Assembly (NCBI GenBank): GCA_013397845.1
Contig: VZTG01001018.1
Location: 1,170,734-1,234,733, forward strand
Length of the DNA stretch: 64,000 nucleotides
Direction of reading: 5' to 3'
Source: Melanocharis versteri
Lineage: Eukaryota > Chordata > Aves > Passeriformes > Melanocharitidae
Both the position numbers and the translations under genes were made by a program. The notes below the pieces were generated by a model that worked only from the letters and a program-made list of their open reading frames with translations, was not told the origin of the DNA and did not search any database. Below are positions 13,101 through 25,732 of this stretch, piece by piece. Within the stretch, counting starts at the first letter, position 1. Each line of letters starts with the position of its first letter.

Positions 13101-14526
13101 TTACCATGTCTGCTCAGTCAGTATTTTTTTTAGCATTAGCAAATTCTTTGTCCATATTGAACAGTTTTCTAGGTCATTGGTGTATTAGGTGGACAAAATT
13201 AGTGCAACTGGTTACCTTTGTGACACTTCTGCCGTCATGATTCAGATAAAAGTCTTATTTGTGCTCATAAATACTTATATATTTCCTACAAAAATTATCA
13301 TTGTTGATTTTTTTCCTTAATCACGTTGCTTTGCACATAGTGCAGTTTTAGTAAATCTAGGATTTTTGCTTCAGTTCTAAATTAAACTATCCTACTAAAG
13401 TAGCTTCAATTTCTTCATTAAAATAGCAAGATGTGCCTCTAAGGTAATGACAACCTTTTCTTTCATTTCTACACATTTTTCTAATTATTTGAAGCCAGAG
13501 CGTATCTAGCTTTCAAGGTTTTCTGTTTCTTTTTTAAAACTTGATGTACCAAGAGAAGATTAGTGTATCTATATTCATAAAGCTAAAAAGTCATCTATCC
13601 TTTTTTCTTATCAATCTACCCCAGAACTCTCTCTGCTGCTACAGAGTTGTTGCACTCAAAATCTTGCTCATGGGCAAAGAAGAAGCACACCTTTTATATA
13701 AGTAAAGCTAAAAAATTATTATCCTAACTGAAAGAGAAGCACTCTAACCATTACTAGTCCAGATCTAATTGCTTGAAAAAGAAGGTTAATGCAGTTTAAA
13801 TGTTTATGCATACACCTCCTAGTGCCTACCTCCAGTGTTGGGCTGATGTCTCCACTGCTCCTCTGGGTGCTGAGATTGGTGGGGTTTCATACTGGTGGCA
13901 GTGGTGGGGTGTTAGTGAATTGCCAGCCTCTGGAGTCCATCAGTGTGAGGAACATGATGTTTGTGGTAATCCTCGCTCGAGGATCAATATGGGGCCATTT
14001 TTATGCGTCTACCAACACCCTTTTACACTTTTGGTCCGTCTGCGTTGGTCTGTAGCTCCATATTACACCCAATTTACTACATATGGTGTATTTTATGTCT
14101 ATTAGACACTATTTCTTTGTTATCTCTAAAACCAATTCTGTCCAGCTCCAGGTCTGCAATCATCATGTTAGAGTCTTAAACACTATTCTGCACAGAACAG
14201 CTGCTTCTTATTGCTATCCTTATAAAACTATGGTTCTACTGTACAAAGGCAAAAAGAACTAAATGTATACATGTGGTACCCTTCCTGATATTCCAACTTG
14301 TACTTCTCTGTTGATGCTCTTAGCAGCTAGTTCACCTGGGTTAAAAGACTTCCAGACAAGAGAGAATAAAAACACATGGATGTAGATATGTGTCTGACAG
14401 TCGAATATGTATCATGTTGACAAAAAGAACAAAGGGAAAGGTTCTCCTCCTTCTCACATCCCCCAAAAAACCCCGAAACAAAAAAAATCACCTGCAAAAC
14501 AACAAAAAAAATCCCAAAAGAAACCA
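10147..14526. other. Intergenic DNA, no gene seen
   Basis: AT-rich sequence with poly-T runs near 10490 and 11664. Two overlapping plus-strand open frames (13789-14105) are noted under findings. Nothing is supported as a gene. Confidence 0.6.
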
Positions 14527-14527
14527 N

Positions 14528-15258
14528 CCTCTTTAAAAGCTATTTAATGTACTTTACTTTTAATTGTCCTGCGACTCTACTGCAAAAAAAGAAAACCCAG
14601 CAAACCAACAACCCTCCTAATCCTGTTGCATATGTGATTACTTGTTATATACATAATTCAATACAGTTAAGCTAGACTGCCCAGGATGTTTTGCGTGCTA
14701 ATTGACAACTGCTTAAGTAGAACATAAAAAGCTTTAAACAATGTAAATCAAGTAATAATAAATTTATCATGATACTACACTTACAGTATTTTCTTATAAT
14801 CTTTATAGTGTTATTATTGATAAATAAATCCTTAAATAATAACAGACAGCTTCATATCTTATACGAATTTGTTAAACATAAAGACAATTTTTAATATGTC
14901 ACGGCACGGCATTTTGATGAGACCCATGAAGTATTCTAAAGAAACATACTGTACTGCCACTTCACTGATCGCAGGTGGCAGATGAAAGTCTTGTCATCTG
15001 CAGCACCACTTCATTTCAAAGTAAATGCAGTTACAGAGATGGAGTATGGCAATTTTTAATGTAAATAGTGTTTTGCCTTTCTCAAAGAGCCCATTTACAG
15101 TCTTGAGACCATTAGACTGCTGCCCTGGCTTCTTCAGCACTGCAGTTCTGCAATAGGATTGGAGAGTCACTTTGGGATTGATGATTAACTTCTCACTTGT
15201 GCTGCAAATCTTCCTTGTATATTTCTGTAAAACTGAACAAATGACTGCTACTAATGTT
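14528..15258 (+). repeat. Left copy of a 731-bp direct duplication, bounded by single Ns
   Basis: It matches 15602-16332 at a constant offset of 1074 with no indel. I count four substitutions, near 14963-14974 and at about 15149. Single Ns sit at 14527 and 15259, exactly at its two ends, so it looks like a small contig placed beside its own duplicate. Confidence 0.93.
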
Positions 15259-15259
15259 N

Positions 15260-15290
15260 AAAAAAAAACAAAAAAACCAAAAAAAACAAA

Positions 15291-15324
<34 letters not shown>

Positions 15325-15345
15325 AAAGAAAAAAAAGAAAGAAAA
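15260..15345 (+). repeat. Poly(A)-rich low-complexity tract
   Basis: Runs of A with rare C and G directly follow the N at 15259. Open frames across it on either strand are artefacts. Confidence 0.95.
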
Positions 15346-15508
15346 TGGCTATGAGAATTTGAAGACGTGCACAGGCAACTGATTCTGCAAACTCTCCACA
15401 GAGAAATTGAGACCACAATGAACTTCCTTGTCCTTAGGAATTGTATGGTAAATGGTAGACCTGAGAAGCTTTTTAGAAAAGCAATTCGAGTACAGTGATT
15501 TGTAGAGT

Positions 15509-15600
15509 TCTTTAAAATAATTTAAAATATTTTAAATAATAAAATAATAAAATAATTTTATTTATTAAAAATTAATTTTAAAATAATTTAAAATATTTTC
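15509..15600. repeat. A/T-only low-complexity tract (TTTAAAATAAT-like)
   Basis: About 90 bases of A and T in irregular TAAAATAAT and TTTAAAATA units, immediately before the right copy of the duplication. Confidence 0.9.
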
Positions 15601-15601
15601 C

Positions 15602-16332
15602 CCTCTTTAAAAGCTATTTAATGTACTTTACTTTTAATTGTCCTGCGACTCTACTGCAAAAAAAGAAAACCCAGCAAACCAACAACCCTCCTAATCCTGT
15701 TGCATATGTGATTACTTGTTATATACATAATTCAATACAGTTAAGCTAGACTGCCCAGGATGTTTTGCGTGCTAATTGACAACTGCTTAAGTAGAACATA
15801 AAAAGCTTTAAACAATGTAAATCAAGTAATAATAAATTTATCATGATACTACACTTACAGTATTTTCTTATAATCTTTATAGTGTTATTATTGATAAATA
15901 AATCCTTAAATAATAACAGACAGCTTCATATCTTATACGAATTTGTTAAACATAAAGACAATTTTTAATATGTCACGGCACGGCATTTTGATGAGACCCA
16001 TGAAGTATTCTAAAGAAACATACTGTACTGCCATTTCATTGATCTCAGGTGGCAGATGAAAGTCTTGTCATCTGCAGCACCACTTCATTTCAAAGTAAAT
16101 GCAGTTACAGAGATGGAGTATGGCAATTTTTAATGTAAATAGTGTTTTGCCTTTCTCAAAGAGCCCATTTACAGTCTTGAGACCATTAGACTGCTGCCCT
16201 GGCTTCTTCAGCACTGCAATTCTGCAATAGGATTGGAGAGTCACTTTGGGATTGATGATTAACTTCTCACTTGTGCTGCAAATCTTCCTTGTATATTTCT
16301 GTAAAACTGAACAAATGACTGCTACTAATGTT
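15602..16332 (+). repeat. Right copy of the 731-bp direct duplication
   Basis: This is the partner of 14528-15258. It runs without a gap into unique sequence on its right (TTTTGCTCATC), suggesting it is the correctly placed copy. It contains a 91-codon minus-strand open frame also present in the other copy; I do not recognise it. Confidence 0.93.
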
Positions 16333-18714
16333 TTGCTCATCAACTAGTAAGTAGAGGCCATTTAAGACAGAAATGTAGGATTTAGCTCCAGCTGCTGTTC
16401 TAATGTTGCAGAAAGTTTTTGCTGCAGTTCATTAAATTCAACTACAGGCAGTCACAAAACTGCCAGCTAATTATTTTTTCTTTCCTTGGCTGAGTGAATC
16501 CTGGTGTCACCAATTTCCACTCACAAAATGGAGCTACAAAATTCTTCATCGTGAAGACTGAAGAAACAAAGCAGTGAGGAAAATACCAACATAGTTCTGT
16601 TAAAAACAGGTAAGACTGAATCAGTGGAACTTTGTTTCCTACCAGTTTGTCAGACTGTCTTGGGAGTCGGACTCTGTATGGGACATTGGTTCTTTGCTAG
16701 TAGGTCACAGGGCCTTTATTAATAACTGTTAGTTTATGTTTTGGGGACTAATAACCAGTTTGGAGGTTACATGGGTTCAGCCCTCTGGTTGAAAAGGAGC
16801 AGACCTGTGGCTGAGAAGTAATTTTCCTCAGCACTGAGTACGTGGGTGTTTTAATCTCTATTATCTCAGTACAAACCAAATTAAATTATGACAATTTCTT
16901 TCATTTTTGTGGAATATCAAAACTGAAAATGAGATCCAAAATTGTATGTATGGAGATGTCCATCCTGACCTTACATACTGAATATCTATCTGAACACAGC
17001 TCCATTAACACATGGATGATGCTACACACCTCTTAGGAGCTGTTGTAAACACATCTCGAGATCATCTGTACTACCCACAACTTTAAGTTGTTGGTATAGC
17101 TTATAGAGAAAGCCACTAAAATCAGAACATCAATGTGTGTTTAAAATAATGCTCCGAAACAGGAAATGTGAATAATCTGCCATGGAACTGCTCATGGAAT
17201 AGGGATTTTGATTGACTCCTGGGGTGATTTACTCTTTAGGGACTTAACAACTTGAGAATATTTCCAAGCCAGTACACCGAGTTTTCATCCCAGAATTCTT
17301 GGAAAAATAATAGATACTGAGGATTTGAGCTTATGTTAATCATCATTTATAGTCATATCACAGTCAGGATTTCAAAGAGAGACTTCTCCCTTCTGCTATG
17401 ATTGTACACATAGAGAAGAGAGGTCTTACTATGATTTTACCATTAAAATTTACACAAAATGAGTATAAAAAGGGAATAGCAGAGAAAAATGTAAAGTAAC
17501 AACAATAGAATGGCATGACTAAAATATGTAGAATTAGGTATCTTCAAGGTTTCTAAATACACAGTTGCACCTTTAGTTGCAGAAAGAGAGGAAATGACTT
17601 CAGCCTCAAAAGCCACATTTTAAATATGCATATTTTTGCTTTTGACAGCATGGCTTCATATACTTGTAAGTTGTCAGCTGGCAACTATTGTTGTCTCACT
17701 GCGATCTTAAGAGTGAGAAGACACATCAAAACAGAATTAAGGCTCCGATAGCTCTCGGTGCAAATCAGAAAAGTTCCACATAAGGCTGAAATTGGCATTT
17801 GTGTCAAGCATCAAGACACAATGGGGGCACAGGAAGAAAGCTGTTAAGGGAATTGGGTTAGAGTATGAATGCAAGACACAATATGTCACCCTTTGTCTTA
17901 TATGACAGTTTCATAGTTTTACATGACACAAGTCGTGTAAATTAGTTTGGGTTCAGCTTGGGAGAGGTTTTTGTAGGACTTCATTAGGCAGTGCATTAAA
18001 AATAATCTGTCAGTCCTGGACCACCAATAAACTGAATGTCCAGTCACAGAACTGTTAACTAAATTCTGGTTATGGGCTCAAATCATATTGCTACTTCCAT
18101 ATAGGTGTCTTAATGAACAGCACTAGGTAGAGTTAAGAAGCTGAGAATTAAGTCACGGTTTGACATGCACAGGTAAGAAAGAGGGTTTGTTTTTATAATT
18201 ATTCAGAGGAGGAAAAAATTATATTTGCTTTCAAATGCAATACTGAAACTGTGATGAAACATTTTTTATTTGTAAGCTAAACAAAACTGATTGAGAAACA
18301 ATTTTCTGCCATCTTAAAGAATTATATACTCTGAAGGGTATTTTTTGAAAATGAAAGAAAACCTCATTCATTTATAATTTCAATTTCAGAATATAATTCT
18401 ATTAAATGTAAGGGTCTAGGTTCTGAATAAAATCCAAAAAATAATAAAACATATGTGGCAGTCTCTAACCCCTCATCTAGAAATGGACAAATACCAAATC
18501 TTATTTTCTCTGAAAATACAAAGATTTTTAGATACATCAACTCATAATGTTAATTAAATAGGTTCAAACTTGAACTGTTTGAAATGAGATTTCTTTAAAA
18601 ATGGAAAACAACAAGAGGTATGACCATGGATTACGATCCTGTGGCTAAGTTTTACCTTCACCATAGTGACAAATCGAAGGACTTTTCCCTTGCTTAAAGG
18701 GGGTCCAAATCACT
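16333..18714. other. Intergenic DNA, no gene seen
   Basis: AT-rich unique sequence with nothing recognised. Confidence 0.6.
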
Positions 18715-18870
18715 CCTGGGGCTCCCAGCAGAGCCTTAAGAAGCCTGGCGGGGGGACTAATGACCTCCTTTGAGCTCTTGTCCATGCAGCCTGTGTGCAG
18801 CTGCCTCCCTCACTGCCAGAGTCTGCAGCTGAGCTGCGGTCAGCATGCTGTCCACCACCCCCTTTTCAGC
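18715..18870 (+). repeat. Unnamed interspersed repeat, copy 3
   Basis: It shares ordered blocks with 4857-5010: 'actaatgacctcctt', 'gcctgtgtgcagctg', 'cactgccag', 'gctgag', 'cggtcag' and 'ctgtccacca'. It sits within a moderately G+C-rich stretch that may be more of the same element. Confidence 0.75.
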
Positions 18871-20649
18871 AGAGCTGTTACCTAACCAAACTAGGACAAG
18901 CAGGATTAGGCAGTGTCCAACAGCATCAGCTTGCCAAGGCAGGTCAGAATATCACTATCGGAAATGGCTTATGCATCAGGCTGGGAGGGTCAACGTCCAG
19001 CACTGCCACAACTGGATACAGTCACAGGCTGGTGTTAACATCCTGCCACGCTGACACTGCTGTGCTCTCACGAGGCTCAGTCCTGTCCCAGAGCGGAGCT
19101 GCCTGACAGCAGAAAGAGGAATGGCATCTGCCCAATGTCACTTAAGGTGTGCCTCGAAGTAAGCCTTCCAACTTTTCTGTTTCAGGAGGACTTAGAAAAG
19201 ATGCCTGTTTAAAAAGGGATGTAGAGATGCTTCACCTGAATGTCACCGTGGGAAACGCCCTCCACAGACAGGGCCACTGCCCAAACGGAGGCAAGCAAAA
19301 TTACACACCCTCACCCTCTGAGGCTGAAAAATAAATGAACGGGCAAGCAGAGACTAAGATACACTCACATACGCACTCACCCCATCCCTACCCTGCCCCC
19401 AGAAAATGCAAATGTTTGTTCATCTGCCTGGTCATTACCTGCTTTTGGATAGACAGCCAGCTTTCCTGCATCTAAGAAAACCATCAGAAGATTCAGAGAT
19501 AACATTTTCTGCAGCTCAACTGATAGTGATGCCAAGCAGATCCTGATTGGCTGCTCAAGCTCACTACTGTTCCAGCAGGATCGTTTTCTAGATCCAACAC
19601 TGTAGGTATTCACATTACTAGAAGGCTAAAATATTTCCAAGGCTTTGGAAATAAATATTTCTAGGTCTTTTGATTTACCTCTCCCTTTATGTCCTTTCAT
19701 TACACTTGTCCTAGAAAATCATATTCTCCTGTAATGTTTTGGGTTTTTTTTTAAATAAAGACTACCTTTCCCATTAATCTAAAAGTCTTGCAAACAGTTG
19801 CCAAAGTCCTACCACATTTTCTTTACTGAATGTGAAGACTTTATAAATTCTCGTCTGCAGAGTTTAAATGAGAATTTAAATTTTCTTTTCTCGGATGTTT
19901 TTTAACTGGTTGTAAAATTCCACCTATATTGAATTAAACACATTTAAATTATCTAAAAATTCCTCTATTTAAAGTTCTAGGTGGGAATTCAAGACCAGTG
20001 TTTCTGTTGTTTTACTGTGGATTCCAGCAGGAGAAAATGTAGGTAGGAGTTACTCGTGAAAATCCTGAAATGCCTCGAAAATCGGAGTTGTGCGTTCTCA
20101 AAATTGTGTTTAAACCTTTTATAGGTTAGCCTGGAAGGGTTACCGGGGAGGTAATAACTACTGAAACAGGACAAACCCCTCATGATCTGGTGTGTAAATT
20201 ACACAGCAAAACTGGACATGAAAAAAATTGAGTTTCAGAGAGCACAGAGCTAGATAATATGAGCAATTATGAAAAAATGTGAAGTGACTTCTTTTTCTTC
20301 TTGTGTAGCGACAGTGACAGATTCGGCTTCACTTGAAGTGAATAGATGTCTTTCAGTGAGATCTTGATTGACCCTTTATTCTCCACAGAAGGGTTGTTTT
20401 TTCTGACATAAAAATGGCAAGGAAGAAAATTGTAATACCATTGATTTATTCCATTTATTGGATATTTATCAATCAACTAAATATGTTTTGTAAATTTCCA
20501 AGTAAACTAGGACTGTAGGAACAGACTTGATTGTTACCATAGCATCAGAAAGTATTTTTCTTTTTAAAGAGAAAGACTAATTTTTAACAAGAATATGTTT
20601 GCTAATGCCTTTCAGAAAAAAAAAAAAAAAGAGACTGTATAAAAGGTGG
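18871..20649. other. DNA downstream of the THSD7A 3' end
   Basis: 18871-19330 is moderately G+C-rich with plus-strand open frames of 103 and 61 codons that lack recognisable motifs. The rest is AT-rich. Further minus-strand AATAAA motifs near 20375-20455 leave open a longer THSD7A 3' UTR. Confidence 0.55.
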
Positions 20650-20670
20650 TCATATTTTAGGGATCTGGCT

Positions 20671-20676
20671 TTTATT
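20671..20676 (-). terminator. THSD7A: Candidate distal poly(A) signal AATAAA
   Basis: Minus-strand AATAAA is followed after about 40 nt by an uninterrupted T-rich run (plus-strand A run near 20618-20631), the usual arrangement of hexamer, cleavage site and U-rich downstream element. Confidence 0.5.
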
Positions 20677-23233
20677 GTTACTCTATCCCAGCATAGTATA
20701 CTACATGTATTAAAAAAAGACATTAAATGATTTTGTGTTTATATTTATTGTCAGCAATACATCAGTTATGTAAAAATAACCCAGATGAAAATGTAAGACT
20801 TGTTACATTTTCGCATCATCTGTATTAACTGAATAAAGCTTAGTGACAATATACACAAATTTGCAGTAGTAGTTGTACGTAAACATTTTGTGCATTAAAA
20901 AAAGAAATATACATAATTTAAAAAATAAAAATGCATTACACAATTTACAAATTAACATTAACCAAAAAAAAAAAAGGTAAACATTCCTCAGACAGCTGCC
21001 TCCTCATTCTACAAAATAAATATTCAAGTAAATTAAGTTAGGCAAAATAAACTCTTAATTCTTAACAATTTACATAAAGGTAAAAAGACAGATTTCCATT
21101 TAATTCAAGGTATATTTTACAGTGATTTACAATAGAGTTTTTGAATTGGTCTCTTCAAATTGTAAGATCAGAAAAAAAACTTTATTACATTTTGGCAGGA
21201 GGAAGGGGGTTTCAGAATTGATGCTTTATACCAAATATAAACAAGCTTGTGCAGTTGCATCAAAGCTTCAAAAAGGAACTGCTCCAGGACTCAAAGCAGA
21301 CACAGTAAGCTAGAAACTACAGTTTTAAAAAGGAAAATATAAACCACCACATCAACAGGAAAATATCTACTTTGCTATTTTCTGAATGGTTTATTTGATC
21401 ACTGGAAACATTACTTTCACAAACTAATAATCTACAGTAGTGGCTGCTTTAGGCACTGGATTTGTAGAAGCACTCTGACTTTTAAAGCAAATTGCTTTTC
21501 ATTCTATACTGATAATTCACATATTATTTATTTCTGTTTCAATGCTAGAGGGCTTAATCACCTTTGCAACTTTTAGATTCACATAAAATTTCAGCCCTCT
21601 TTACAGCCTAGTATTTTTTCCTTGATAATGAGGGAAGCCATTCTGGCTTCAAATTTCCATGCACTTTGTTTGTAGAAAAAATAATAATAAAAATGCACTC
21701 TAGATTTTAAATGCAGCACTAGTATGATGCAGATGTGCACCAGATATTCACTGATCAGATATAAAATGCAACACATACTAAAATACTTGCATGGATTGCA
21801 AAGGCCAAACACACTTAAAAAAACCCTCCTATCTCTTTGTTTGTCCATTTAATACGGTAAGAAAAAGGAGATGTCATACCTTTCACTTCAAGTTACTAAA
21901 TGCTTAGGTTTAGGACATAAAATTCTTCAAGGCAAGAACTAGGCAACAGCTCCTGCTAAGACCAGCCAGTGTCATAAATAAAGATGACTCATTGCCAATG
22001 AAAGAAACCCTGTTCCCTCAATGCCCTCTTGGTCCAAAACTATTAGACAACACAGAATCAGACTTTTAAAAGAACAGAAACCATTATTAAAATTTGTCTC
22101 CACACGTAGTTATTGTTCTTTAATACTTTATAATTTTTCCATGTTTTTTTTTGTATGTCTGACAAAAGAGGAACCAACCAGATTTTTCTTGTTTTCTACT
22201 CAAGAATGCTGAAAATTAAAATTATCAAGATTTGTATTTTTGCAATGGATCTTTACAAAGTGATGTAAGACTGAAGACTCCAGTCCTGAAACATATATAT
22301 GAATGAACCACTGCTGTGGCAGGGGGCCACGAAACTTCATCAGCTGCAGCTGGATCAAGGTATAAAACGAGAAATTAAACCTGCACCGAAGATTGTTACC
22401 ATTGTTCCTCTGCTCATCATTCCCATTTGGGGAATACTTACAGAGTGGGATGAAGGTAATTTTCTTGATGCAGTAACACCACACTTGTAATATGTCAACT
22501 AAGTTAATGCAGGACCATAATCTCTCTTGAACATCCACAAAATGCTCATTGGTATCAAGAATTATTCTACGTAGAACAAAGGTGTGTATTTTTAAGAACT
22601 GATATTATCCACTGATGTCCATGAGAGTCTTGTCACTGATTTCAGTGGATCTGGGCCAAAGTTTGCAAAGCTAGTTTCATTCAGTGTGCAAAAACTGGTG
22701 CTTCTTGAGTAAATACAGTGATGAGTAGGCAGAAGTGGTTTAGGTTATAAAAAAGACCTGAGAACCCAATATCGAACTTTATATAACAATTATTTTTGAG
22801 AGGTTGCCTGATAAAGTTTTGTATTGCTTAGTAGTGGCACAGTCACTTGTATGTTCAGGCTGCACATAGAGGCCATTTGAGTAGAATAACCCTTCTCAGG
22901 TCATGGATCACATTCGTGACAGGCATGTCACATGAGTGGCAGGTCAATGAGCTTCATGTTGGAAGCCTAACACTGAAAGCCATAAGCATGGAAGAGGTTA
23001 ACAGTGAGTTTTCATACTGCCAGAGTTTTTTTAAAAAGTCATGAGTCTTAAAATGGCAGAACTATTGATCTTATTGTTTACTTGCCAGTACACTCAGGAG
23101 TTTAACTGAATAATTAAAAGAGCGTATCAAATTATCCTAATTAGAAAAGACAAAACATCTCTTGAGTATTGCACTGCCAGTAACAGTGAAAAAGCTCTCA
23201 TTAACAGAAGAAAGGAAAGAAAAGCAAAACCAT

Positions 23234-23239
23234 TTTATT
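23234..23239 (-). terminator. THSD7A: Candidate proximal poly(A) signal AATAAA
   Basis: Minus-strand AATAAA about 1.2 kb after the stop codon is followed by a pyrimidine-rich stretch. Use of it would give a short 3' UTR. Only the motif supports it. Confidence 0.3.
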
Positions 23240-24477
23240 GTAGTTGAACAATCAGAATACCTTTTTAGACAAGAAGTGTGTCACTCAGGATTACAGGGCA
23301 ACCACTTTTCTTTTTCTTTTCTTTTTTTTTTCTAACAAAGTTAACAAATATAAAAAATCTAGTCATAAACAGCCTTCGAAGTACAATTAGAAACCAGCAG
23401 GACAATCTATACCAGTAAAGGTAGATGGGGCAAGAAACTAGACACTTGTATTACTGCCATGGTGTAGAGCACAAGTGGCTGCTGTGATGAGGAACGGTGT
23501 GTACAGCACACGTCGTAGCCGATTCCATCCCGTCACAGTCCAAACCGAACGCTACTCTCTTCAGGATTCAAGACCTGTCTACTTGACACTCCTTGCACAA
23601 GATACATCATTACCCTTTCTGAAAAGAGGCAGTTTCTATGGCAATACTAGTTAAGTGCATATCATGCTGCACTAATATAGTGCAAAAATTTGCCTTACAT
23701 GTAGCAAAAAAGATGCAGGCAACAGTTTGAGTCAGAGAAAGTAGAAACGTATTGTAACATTTACAGCAGGTATTTTTTTCCAGACAGCAACCACTAGAAA
23801 ATAGTGAATCTGAGAATGCCTCCTTTCTGGATGTACACGAGGCCTTTATACTTTGGAGTGGTAACAGGACAGAATTTTGCAAGTGAGTCATTGCCCTCTG
23901 AAACGCAGGTTAACACAAGTTATCATCAACTGGCAAACTGCTGAACTTGCTCAGTGGGTTAATCCCAGTTAAAAGTTAATATTGTACTAAGCACTAAAAT
24001 GCTCTTCATCACATATATAATCTGATAGAATAATACATATGGTTCAACTGAGTATATATGTTATGTTTGAACACAAAGAGTCATAGACAGCTTGGTACAA
24101 ACTCGTCATGCGTACTGATCATACTTGGTTAATGATGCAGGGGCTTCCAAGTGTTAATACTATGTCAGCTACAGTATTCTGGGAGACAGAAGTGGTGCTC
24201 AGTTCTAAGGCTGAGGAAACACCACAGATCTCCAGCTGCAGGGTCTACTAACGTGATTCTGCCCGATTTCTCAGTGCTGATGGTCTAAAGTAAAGCAATA
24301 ATACCTTGGATATCGGTAGGCATTATGAAATCCATCCTTCTTTATCTATGGTGCAGTTACAAAAAAGAAAAAGTCAAAACACTTAATCCACTCCATAGAA
24401 AATCCCTGTGGCTTCGGACACCTTGTGATTTCATTCTTATAGTTTAGACTCCATTTGTAACCATGAGAAGTTGTATT

Positions 24478-24562
24478 TTACATGTCTGCATCTCCATCAT
24501 AAGCCAAGGTTAAAGGTTTCAGTCGGTTGTTTTGCCTTCTCTGGGGCTTCTTTGGCTTTTTG
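24478..24562 (-). CDS. THSD7A: THSD7A last coding exon: cytoplasmic tail and stop
   Basis: Coding part of 85 nt: 1 nt completing Cys, 27 codons, and TAA at 24478-24480. The tail is basic (KKPKKPQRRQNNRLKP) and ends LTLAYDGDADM. This matches the THSD7A tail as I know it and is the strongest evidence for the paralogue assignment. Confidence 0.96.
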
Positions 24563-25699
24563 CTGAAACAGTAAGATAATTTGTAAATAGAACAAGCAAC
24601 TAATAACATACAAAAATGTATTTCAGTCTAAATGAAAGATGAGCATGTTGATAATGGATTCAGTTGTTTGTTTATAAAAACTGTAAGCCTCAAACTTTCA
24701 CTGGGGTCACTAATTATCTCTATCCACCCAAAGCAGTATCTAATTCAAAGCTCAGTTGTTCAGAAACAAGCTGTTATGGTGCTAATGTGACTTGATGAAA
24801 TCCTTGGCAGGTGCTCCTGAACATCATTCATTTTTCAGAAGAACTCAGAGCCTGCCATGCAATATTTGGTCATGTATCAAAGCTACAATCAGGTTCTTTT
24901 AAATTACGTGACTCAAATCTTAAACCGCTCTTGACACATCAAGGGTTTCCACAGGAAAGGTCCATCTTTTGATTGGTTTTATCTCATTATACTTGCTGGA
25001 ATGACTACAATTAATTCTAGATGTTATAATCAAACCACTCATTAGTAGCAGAGGTATGGTTGTTTGCCGTAACATTCCTTGTCTAGCCTTGAATTAGAAT
25101 TTAACCCAGCAGTATTTCCAATCCATTTGATATAGTTTTTAAAAATTACCAGGCCAAAGGAAAAGGAATATTTATCCATCCTTTAGTACTTGTCTTCTTT
25201 TAGAGTGTAATATAAGCATTTTTTAAAATCAGGCCTGTGAATCCTCAGTCTTGTCCAAAATCTTATCTCAGCTATGCCACTTAGGCTGCTCAAATCTTAA
25301 TCTTTTATACGAAACCATTTGTTACAATGACTTGCAGTAGCCACAATTTCCAGTCCAAATAATCTGCAGTGCAGTTGAACGCTAATGGATTTCCTTTTCC
25401 TCAAAAAAATCCAAAAAACCCCCAAAAAATCAACCAAAAAAACACAACAAAAACCAAAAAAACCCTAGAACAAAACAAAACAAAAACCCNGTCCAAATAA
25501 TCTGCAGTGCAGTTGAACGCTAATGGATTTCCTTTTCCTCAAAAAATCCAAAAAACCCCCAAAAAATCAACCAAAAAAACCCAACAAAAAACCAAAAAAA
25601 ACCCCAGAACAAAACAAAACAAAAACCCCCAAACAAACAAAAAAACCTCCAAAAACCCCCAACCCCCCCAAAAAACCCCAAAGCAAACAAAAACCCCCA

Positions 25700-25732
<33 letters not shown>

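Larger units (their letters stand above)
20650..24477 (-). other. THSD7A: Probable THSD7A 3' untranslated region
   Basis: Sequence continues without a needed intron from the stop codon at 24478. It is AT-rich with several minus-strand AATAAA signals. The limit is placed after AATAAA at 20671-20676, which is followed downstream by a U-rich run, giving a UTR of about 3.8 kb. A proximal site may exist at 23234-23239, and further AATAAA motifs occur below 20650, so the true end could differ. Confidence 0.55.

Noticed and set aside
14994..15416. 140-codon minus-strand frame with poly-Phe
   Set aside because: It reads through the poly(A) tract and an N and depends on the duplicated contig.
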